From NCBI GenBank assembly GCA_017508345.1, contig JAFVZD010000016.1:1-5425 (forward strand): a stretch of 5,425 bases of DNA, written 5' to 3'. The translations under genes and the position numbers were made by a program. Below, piece by piece: positions 1-5,425 of this stretch (within the stretch, counting starts at the first letter, position 1; each line of letters opens with the position of its first letter). The notes under the pieces were generated by a model. It saw only the letters and a list, made by a program, of their open reading frames with translations, did not search any database and was not told the origin of the DNA. This stretch comes from Clostridia bacterium. GTDB lineage: Bacteria > Bacillota_A > Clostridia > Christensenellales > UBA1242.

Positions 1-1441
1 ATAGTATTCTTTCGTGTGCGGCATGCTGGTCAATGATGTACACTTTATCTTTGTTTTCTAATAGTACGAATGTATTGAATAATTTACCCACAATTTTGCT
101 ACTCAAATATTCATCGTCCAAAACATTGTTATCTATTAAAGTATCTTGTACAGGCTTTGGTATAGTATTCTGTGGTTTTATCTCTTGAGTGGGCTCCTCT
201 ACCTTGTATTCGCTAATAGGCTTTATTTGTAGTTTTTCTATCAAAATTTCTCCGCCTTGCCAAGGGGCATTCTCTAGTTTGTCATTTTGCTCTATTGTAG
301 GAATAGTAGTAATTACCGATGTATGGGTAATGTCTGTAGGGCTCTCAATACTAATAGTTTTGGTCAAAATCTCGGCAGTGGTATTCATTATTTGTGTCTC
401 AATATCTTGAGTGCTTGCTGGAGCATCTGTGCTGGCTTCATCTGTTTTTGGCATCATATTATATTTGATACTATCATTGAGTGCGTTGTATACAAATGCA
501 AAAATTGCTTGGCTATCCTCAAACCTCACATCAAGTTTGTTTGGATTCACATTGACATCTAATTCTTGGACAGGCATCTCTAGATTGAGCACAAAGAATG
601 GAAAGGATTGTTTCATCATATATTGCTCATATGCCCTACTCACTGCTTGAGAAATCAAATAATTATTGACATAACGGCCGTTAATTATCAAAGTCTGATA
701 AGTTCTATTTGGTTTGAAATATGTAGTTTTGCTACTAAAACCTGTCAATTTGTATTTGTTATTGCTATATTCTACTGGTATTAGATTTTGCAAAGTGCTA
801 GCACCATATACGGCAAAAATAGCATCACTTAGCCCAGTGCCTTGACTATTGTATATTGTCTTGCCATCCGCAATGTACTTTATACTAATATTTGGGTTAG
901 CCAATATCATTCTAGTCATTAGATTGGTAATTTCGTTTTCTTCTTGTTTGGGTTTTTTTAGAAATTTTGCCCTAACTGGTGTATTAAAGAATAGGTTGTT
1001 TACTATTATTTTGGTACCATCGGTGGCACCTTTTTCGCCAGAGTCTAGGCAGACTCCACCCTCTAGTGAGATAAAATTGGCTAGTACACTATCCTTTCTC
1101 TTGGATATCATCTCTACCTGAGTTACGGCAGCAATGGATGCCAGTGCCTCACCTCTAAAACCAAGAGTTAGGATATTATCTAGATCAGTGGCTAATTTGA
1201 TTTTGCTAGTAGCATGTGGCATAAATGCCTTGGATAAATCATCCGCGTGCACACCAGAACCGTTGTCTGTCACCACAATGCTAGCAATACCACCGCTAGT
1301 AATCTCTAGAGTAATCTTGGTAGCACCAGCATCAATACTATTCTCTATCAATTCTTTGACAATGGATGCTGGGCGTTCTACTACTTCGCCAGCAGAGATT
1401 TTATTGAATACGCTAGGCTCTAATACATTTATTTTTCCCAT
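1..1441 (-). CDS. mutL: DNA mismatch repair protein MutL, 5' part (480 codons visible, C-terminus beyond the window)
   Basis: Mismatch-repair ATPase that couples MutS recognition to strand incision. Translated from ATG at 1441-1439, it shows all N-terminal GHKL ATPase motifs in order: KELIENS with catalytic Glu30 and metal-binding Asn34, DNGSG at 59-63, GFRGEAL at 94-100, DGT at 141-143, and Lys302 in the NPNK segment matching the conserved ATP-contacting lysine. Residues about 322-440 form a low-complexity Thr/Pro/Glu/Ile-rich linker. The C-terminal domain then begins (VGKLFNTFVLL, 451-461) and reaches DQHAAHERIL at 471-480, the start of the endonuclease motif DQHA(X)2E(X)4E. This marks an incising MutL of the Bacillus/eukaryotic kind rather than the E. 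coli kind. Family proteins are about 600-650 residues, so about a quarter is missing because the window ends. The second motif Glu and the metal-site motifs lie outside. The start is supported by an AGGA seven bases upstream and by the family N-terminus. Leucine is mostly CTA (16 of 38). Identification is secure. Confidence 0.97.
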   Translation of the reverse strand, partial: MGKINVLEPSVFNKISAGEVVERPASIVKELIENSIDAGATKITLEITSGGIASIVVTDNGSGVHADDLSKAFMPHATSKIKLATDLDNILTLGFRGEALASIAAVTQVEMISKRKDSVLANFISLEGGVCLDSGEKGATDGTKIIVNNLFFNTPVRAKFLKKPKQEENEITNLMTRMILANPNISIKYIADGKTIYNSQGTGLSDAIFAVYGASTLQNLIPVEYSNNKYKLTGFSSKTTYFKPNRTYQTLIINGRYVNNYLISQAVSRAYEQYMMKQSFPFFVLNLEMPVQELDVNVNPNKLDVRFEDSQAIFAFVYNALNDSIKYNMMPKTDEASTDAPASTQDIETQIMNTTAEILTKTISIESPTDITHTSVITTIPTIEQNDKLENAPWQGGEILIEKLQIKPISEYKVEEPTQEIKPQNTIPKPVQDTLIDNNVLDDEYLSSKIVGKLFNTFVLLENKDKVYIIDQHAAHERIL

Positions 1442-1448
1442 AAATAAT

Positions 1449-1452
1449 TCCT
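1449..1452 (-). promoter_or_regulatory. mutL ribosome binding site overlapping the mutS stop codon
   Basis: On the minus strand AGGA (1452-1449) lies seven bases before the mutL ATG (1441-1439). Its first two bases are the last two of the mutS TAG stop (1453-1451). A ribosome terminating on mutS therefore sits on the mutL start signal, which suggests translational coupling. Only nine bases separate the two reading frames, leaving no room for a promoter or terminator between them. Confidence 0.75.
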
Positions 1453-4051
1453 ATATTTTTTTCTTTAATTCACTTAGTTTGGCTAATGCCTCAATTGGTG
1501 TCAGATAATTGACATCAATATCTTTTAGTATTTGTTTTATTTCTAATAGTTTGGTCTCAGCACCACAATCAATATCATCACCAAAAGTTGATGAAGCGTT
1601 GTCTGTGCTAAGTTTTACCTCGTGTTCTCTGAGTATCTCTCTAGCTCGGTGGATTAATTGGCTAGGTACGCCTGCTAGCTCAGCTACCTCTAGTCCAAAA
1701 CTCTTGTCTGAATATCCTGGTACAATCTTCCTCAAGAAAATGATGCTACCATCACGCTCGCGTATTAAGATGTGATAGTTTTTGATACCAGGGAATAATC
1801 CCTCTAGATCGGATAATTCATGATAGTGTGTAGCGAATAATGTCTTGGCTTTGATAGTGTTATTGATATACTCTACCACGGACCAAGCAATACTCAAACC
1901 ATCATAGGTACTAGTACCACGACCGATCTCGTCCAAGATAAGCAAACTCTTGTCTGTAGCATTCTGTACAATACCTGCTACCTCTACCATCTCTACCATA
2001 AAGGTACTGAGTCCTCTACCTAAGTTGTCGCTAGCACCAATTCTAGTGAAAATCCTATCTGTAGGTGCAATCTCTGCACTAGTTGCTGGTACAAAGCATC
2101 CCACATGTGCCATATAGGTTATGAGTGCTACTTGTCTCATATATGTACTCTTACCTGCCATATTGGGTCCGGTAATTATTAATGTTCGCTCTTCTGGACT
2201 CAATGTGGTATCATTAGGTACAAAGCTCTCTGTCTTGTTGAGTTTCTCTACGATTGGGTGTCTACCATCTAGTATTCGGATAGCATCAATATTTTGGTCA
2301 ATAATAGGACGGGTATAGCCTTGGTCTATTGCAATATTGGCTAGATTTACCAATACATCTACGATGGCTACTTGTTTGGCTGTCATTTGTAGTGCTGGCA
2401 GAGCCATTGTCAATTTGTTGCGAATCTGATTGAAAATCTCTAATTCTTTGGCAAATCTACCCTCATCTGCTGTCAAAATCTTTTGTTGCAAATCTTTTAG
2501 ATCAGTAGTCATATACCTTTCACTGGTGGTAAGTGTTTGCATTTTTTCGAATCTGAATGGCACTAATTCGGATTGAGTCTTGGATATCTCAAAAAAGTAA
2601 CCAATTATCTTGTTGTGAGATATTTTTAGGCTCCTGAGTCCGGTGGTCTCTTTTTCTTTTACCTCCAATTCCATTATCCATCTAGTACCATTATTCTTTG
2701 CCTCTACAAAGGTATCTAATTCGTGATCAAAACCTGCACGGATGAATCCACTTTCTTTTGTAGAGTTGGGTGCATCTTGGTCAAAAGCAGCCAACAGCAT
2801 TTGAGAAATTTCTTGCATATCATCTATCGCCTGATAGCAGTCTACTAGCATTTTGCTATTAAAATTGGCTAGTGAGGACTTGATCGCAGGTATTTTGCTC
2901 AACGCATCACCTAGAGCAAAACAGTTTTTTGGAGTCAAATTACCATAAGCAATCCTACTACTCAATCTCTCGATATCACTAATATTCTTTAGGGCATCAA
3001 ACAAATTGGCTCTATGGATATTGTTATTTACTAACTCTTGGATGGCATCCAACCTATCATTAATGGCTACCACATCTTGTAGTGGATGGTCTAGCCAATT
3101 TCTGAGCATTCTAGCACCCATAGCGGTTTTGGTCTGATCCAATACCCACAATAGAGAACCATAGGTCTTGCGTTCGGACAAGGACTCGGTAATTTCTAGA
3201 TTTAGTCTAGTATTCATATCTAGATGCATAAAGTGATTGCTCTTGATTAGTTTTACTTTGTTGATATGGTCTAGATTTCGCTTTTGGGTAACTAGTAGAT
3301 AATCTACCAATGCACCAGCGGAACAAATAGCTAACCTGCAATCCGCCAAATCCAATACATCAACGCTGGACACTTTTAATTGTTTTAGCAGAGTCTTTTC
3401 TGCATATTCGTAATTGAATACAGAATTGATATGTCTGTAAAACTTAGGTGTCACATTGTACTTGACACATGGGAATTCTTGCTCAATCAGGTAGGCTTTG
3501 TCATCACAGATGATTTCGCTAGGGGCAATGGATACCAATACATCACTAACTACCTCGATAGCCTTGTCCATATCAAATTGTTGTACACAAAATTCTCCAG
3601 TAGATATATCTACCCAGCTCAATCCTATTTTGTGCTCATCCTTTAGGTGAATACAAGCAATGTAGTTGTTTTGTCTTTCGTTGAGAATACTAGTCTCCAT
3701 TACTGTACCTGGTGTCACCACTCTCACTACATCACGCTTCATCAATTGCTTGCCTGATTTTGGTGGCTCCAATTGCTCACATATGGCTACCTTTTCACCC
3801 TTGTTGATAAGTTTATTGATGTATGTTTCTACATTTTGGACAGGCACACCACACATAGGTGCTCTGTCATCCAATCCACTATCTCTAGCAGTTAGTGTCA
3901 ATCCTAGCATAGGTGCTACACGCTCTGCATCCTCAAAAAACATCTCATAAAAGTCACCCAATCTATACATTAGTACACAATCGGGATATTGTTGCTTTTT
4001 GTTCTTGTACTCCTGCATCATTGGTGACAATTTTTTCTCTTTTTCGCTCAT
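1451..4051 (-). CDS. mutS: DNA mismatch repair protein MutS (866 aa)
   Basis: Sensor of mismatches and small loops; dimeric DNA-clamp ATPase that recruits MutL. Length and domain order match MutS1. The mismatch-binding domain (about 1-120) has GDFYEMF with Phe34-Tyr35-Glu36, the Phe-X-Glu mismatch reader. Then follow the connector (about 130-250), core/lever helices (about 260-430 and 525-585) and clamp (about 430-525). The ATPase domain (about 590-800) has Walker A TGPNMAGKST at 627-636, signature loop DNLGRGLSTFMVEM at 675-688, Walker B LLILDEIGRGTS at 703-714 with Asp707-Glu708, and the His-loop THYHEL at 741-746. The Phe-X-Glu motif and full N-terminal domains separate it from MutS2. A helix-turn-helix dimer segment (about 785-812) leads to a 55-residue tail in which I find no usual QLxLF-like sliding-clamp motif. 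The signature loop also departs from the common DDLxxG(R/Q)STF form. The ATG start shares one base with the miaB stop, has its own SD, and gives the expected LSPMMQEY N-terminus. Identification is secure. Confidence 0.98.
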   Translation of the reverse strand: MSEKEKKLSPMMQEYKNKKQQYPDCVLMYRLGDFYEMFFEDAERVAPMLGLTLTARDSGLDDRAPMCGVPVQNVETYINKLINKGEKVAICEQLEPPKSGKQLMKRDVVRVVTPGTVMETSILNERQNNYIACIHLKDEHKIGLSWVDISTGEFCVQQFDMDKAIEVVSDVLVSIAPSEIICDDKAYLIEQEFPCVKYNVTPKFYRHINSVFNYEYAEKTLLKQLKVSSVDVLDLADCRLAICSAGALVDYLLVTQKRNLDHINKVKLIKSNHFMHLDMNTRLNLEITESLSERKTYGSLLWVLDQTKTAMGARMLRNWLDHPLQDVVAINDRLDAIQELVNNNIHRANLFDALKNISDIERLSSRIAYGNLTPKNCFALGDALSKIPAIKSSLANFNSKMLVDCYQAIDDMQEISQMLLAAFDQDAPNSTKESGFIRAGFDHELDTFVEAKNNGTRWIMELEVKEKETTGLRSLKISHNKIIGYFFEISKTQSELVPFRFEKMQTLTTSERYMTTDLKDLQQKILTADEGRFAKELEIFNQIRNKLTMALPALQMTAKQVAIVDVLVNLANIAIDQGYTRPIIDQNIDAIRILDGRHPIVEKLNKTESFVPNDTTLSPEERTLIITGPNMAGKSTYMRQVALITYMAHVGCFVPATSAEIAPTDRIFTRIGASDNLGRGLSTFMVEMVEVAGIVQNATDKSLLILDEIGRGTSTYDGLSIAWSVVEYINNTIKAKTLFATHYHELSDLEGLFPGIKNYHILIRERDGSIIFLRKIVPGYSDKSFGLEVAELAGVPSQLIHRAREILREHEVKLSTDNASSTFGDDIDCGAETKLLEIKQILKDIDVNYLTPIEALAKLSELKKKI

Positions 4052-5388
4052 TATTTTTCCTCGCTTATTTTTCCTATCAAATTACCTTTTTTGTAATCTA
4101 TAATATCCAACCATACGAATTCACCCACATTGAGTGTGGCATTTGGTCGGCTAACCTTGGCTACCTTGCCACACTGAGTCTTGGTGATATAGTATTTGTC
4201 GTCTTCGCTCTCTACTAGTACGCGTTGTCTAGTGCCTACTAGATTGTGGAATATCTGATCGGATATTTTGTGTTGGATGCTGAGTAATTCGTGTATCCTC
4301 TCGCGCTTGATTTCTATAGGTACTTGGTTATCCATTTTTTCTGCAACGGTACCACTACGCTTGCTATAAATAAATATAAATGCATTTGCGTATTCTACTT
4401 GTCTAATTAGGTCTACTGTATCCAGATAATCTTGATGTGTTTCTCCTGGGAAACCTACAATAATATCGGTGGACAACATTACACCAGGGATTTTGTCCTT
4501 GATCATTTTGATTTGGTCAAGGTACTTTTCTCTAGTGTAATTCCTGTTCATTGCTTTTAGGATGTTGTTGCTACCGGATTGCACAGGTAAATGTATAGCC
4601 TTGCTAATTTTGGGATTCTTGGCTATCACATCTATTACATCCACATTTAGATCTTTTGGGTGTGAAGACATAAATCTTACCTCAAAGTCTCCCTCTATAT
4701 CACAAATATTCTGGAGCAACTCTGCAAAAGTAACTTTGTTTTCCAAATCCTTTCCATAAGAATTCACATTTTGACCCAAAAGTGTAATGACTCTGTAACC
4801 CATTGCCACCAATTTTTTTACTTCGTTGTATATAGCCTCTGGCTGTCTACTCTTTTCTCTACCGCGTACATATGGCACTATACAATAGGTACAAAAATTG
4901 TTACAACCATAAATGATATTGACATATGCGTGCAGTGTATTATCTCTGGTAATAGTGATTTCACTACTATTTTCCATATAATTTTCATCTTGCAATACTT
5001 TGTCTTGGTATGTCTTTTGCTCTAGATATGTATCTAGATAATCTCCAAAGTATTCTACATTGTTTGCACCGAATATAATGTCTATGAATGGGAATTTTTT
5101 GCGTAAAGTGCTAGCCATATTCTTTTGCTGAGACATACAACCGCACACTGCTACAATCATATCTTTTTTAATTTTTTTGAGAGGCTTGACTGCTCCAATA
5201 TTACCCATTATTTTTTGCTCTGCACCCTCTCGGATACAACAAGTATTGAATACTATAATATCTGCTGATTGCATATCCTCTGCTGGCTCGCAACCTCTAT
5301 CTATTAATTGTCCTGCTATCTTTTCTGACTCATGTACATTCATTTGGCAACCATAGGTCGCTACAAAAAATTTTTTTCCACTAATCAT
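4051..5388 (-). CDS. miaB: tRNA-2-methylthio-N6-dimethylallyladenosine synthase MiaB (445 aa)
   Basis: Radical-SAM methylthiotransferase that adds a 2-methylthio group to i6A37, next to the anticodon of tRNAs reading UNN codons; cytoplasmic. It has the three-domain build of the family. The N-terminal UPF0004 domain carries the auxiliary iron-sulfur cluster cysteines Cys14 (YGCQMN), Cys50 (NTCCIREGAE) and Cys84 (CGCMSQ). The radical-SAM domain carries CxxxCxxC at Cys162, Cys166 and Cys169, followed by IVPYVRGREKSR. A C-terminal TRAM RNA-binding domain spans about 380-442. YGCQMN and the VPYVRGRExSR stretch fit MiaB rather than the relatives MtaB or RimO; this is a motif judgement, not a tree. 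The start is firm: an in-frame TAA lies at 5403-5401, no other start codon lies between it and the ATG, and an AGGA sits seven bases upstream. It is the first gene of the visible block. Its substrate depends on MiaA, which is not in the window. Codons 4-8 contain an A7T6 tract. Confidence 0.96.
   Translation of the reverse strand: MISGKKFFVATYGCQMNVHESEKIAGQLIDRGCEPAEDMQSADIIVFNTCCIREGAEQKIMGNIGAVKPLKKIKKDMIVAVCGCMSQQKNMASTLRKKFPFIDIIFGANNVEYFGDYLDTYLEQKTYQDKVLQDENYMENSSEITITRDNTLHAYVNIIYGCNNFCTYCIVPYVRGREKSRQPEAIYNEVKKLVAMGYRVITLLGQNVNSYGKDLENKVTFAELLQNICDIEGDFEVRFMSSHPKDLNVDVIDVIAKNPKISKAIHLPVQSGSNNILKAMNRNYTREKYLDQIKMIKDKIPGVMLSTDIIVGFPGETHQDYLDTVDLIRQVEYANAFIFIYSKRSGTVAEKMDNQVPIEIKRERIHELLSIQHKISDQIFHNLVGTRQRVLVESEDDKYYITKTQCGKVAKVSRPNATLNVGEFVWLDIIDYKKGNLIGKISEEK
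4058..4062 (-). promoter_or_regulatory. mutS ribosome binding site inside the miaB 3' end, with TAATG stop-start overlap
   Basis: GAGGA (minus strand 4062-4058) lies six bases before the mutS ATG (4051-4049). It falls within the last codons of miaB (Ser-Glu-Glu-Lys). The miaB TAA (4053-4051) and the mutS ATG share one A, giving TAATG. This arrangement favours termination-reinitiation coupling and argues against a separate mutS promoter close by. Confidence 0.8.
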
Positions 5389-5395
5389 TTGTTTT

Positions 5396-5402
5396 TCCTC
5401 TT
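5396..5402 (-). promoter_or_regulatory. miaB ribosome binding site
   Basis: AAGAGGA on the minus strand (5402-5396) is a strong match to the anti-SD sequence, with a seven-base A-rich spacer to the miaB ATG. It overlaps an in-frame TAA (5403-5401), which rules out an upstream extension of miaB. Confidence 0.8.
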
Positions 5403-5425
5403 ATTTAAAGAATATATATATAATA
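5403..5425 (-). promoter_or_regulatory. AT-rich leader upstream of miaB; possible -10 region
   Basis: Of these 23 bases, 22 are A or T. On the minus strand they begin TATTATATATATATT, which contains several weak TATAAT-like hexamers. This would suit a -10 element about 25-35 bases before miaB, but any matching -35 lies beyond the window edge. It could equally be a short AT-rich spacer inside a longer operon. No upstream gene is visible. Confidence 0.25.

Noticed and set aside
189..650. Overlapping plus-strand frames opposite the mutL linker (189-410, 287-562, 411-650)
   Set aside because: The minus-strand frame is continuous MutL through this stretch. The Thr/Pro-rich linker relaxes codon constraint and leaves antisense frames open by chance.
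1442..1450. Possible terminator or promoter between mutS and mutL
   Set aside because: Only nine bases separate the genes. The nearby T7 run (1456-1462) is coding (Lys-Lys-Ile) and no stem is present.
849..1508. Open frames on the plus strand opposite mutL (849-1121 and 1134-1508)
   Set aside because: They are antisense to conserved mutL coding sequence, have no good SD, and encode hydrophobic low-information peptides typical of the reverse strand of AT-rich genes.
1907..1918. Perfect 12-base palindrome GGTACTAGTACC
   Set aside because: It encodes Gly-Thr-Ser-Thr just after the MutS Walker B motif with ordinary codons for this gene. It is centred on CTAG and is explained by the general CTAG richness; no operator context is visible.
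3431..4218. Open frames on the plus strand opposite mutS and miaB (3431-3646, 3666-3950, 3913-4218)
   Set aside because: All are antisense to firmly identified coding sequence, show no family resemblance, and overlap each other.
5021..5040. Direct repeat TCTAGATA spaced by 12 bases
   Set aside because: It encodes the repeated residues Tyr-Leu-Asp and Tyr-Leu-Glu in MiaB (about 117-123) with the favoured CTA codon; there are too few copies for an array or binding site.
1..5425. An undescribed defence, mobile or regulatory system
   Set aside because: Coding density is almost total and all three genes belong to well-known housekeeping families in a familiar order, with no inserted gene, repeat array, integrase, toxin or fusion.

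Overview
The window is a tightly packed three-gene block, all on the minus strand, reading right to left: miaB (complete), mutS (complete), mutL (5' part only; it runs off the left edge). There are no RNA genes, mobile elements, CRISPR arrays or long non-coding stretches. Essentially every base from 1 to 5388 is coding, except a 9-base gap between mutS and mutL. The standard genetic code fits throughout, with no internal stops or frameshifts.

Layout. Positions 5389-5425 are an AT-rich upstream leader with a clear miaB ribosome binding site. MiaB (5388-4051), a radical-SAM tRNA methylthiotransferase, ends in a TAATG overlap with mutS (4051-1451), the mismatch sensor. The mutS stop codon lies inside the ribosome binding site of mutL (1441-1, partial), the ATPase/endonuclease that acts after MutS. 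Each SD sits 6-7 bases before its ATG, and the spacing implies one transcript with translational coupling. MutS finds mispairs and slipped loops and recruits MutL. MutL here carries the start of the DQHA(X)2E(X)4E nuclease motif, so strand nicking would not need MutH. MiaB acts in a different process (2-methylthiolation of i6A37 in tRNA). Its partner MiaA is often encoded just after mutL in clostridia, but that region lies outside this window.

Organism. The low GC content (roughly high thirties percent by eye), strong purine-rich SD sites, the miaB-mutS-mutL order and the protein motifs suggest a Bacillota member, most likely Clostridia-like. I cannot name a genus. The most distinctive feature is compositional: the palindrome CTAG, usually scarce in bacteria, is abundant here (about 46 by hand count), and CTA is the most used leucine codon in mutL.

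I see no undescribed system. This is a conserved housekeeping locus. The points worth a second look are the composition, the apparent lack of a standard clamp-binding motif in the MutS tail, and small departures in conserved ATPase motifs.
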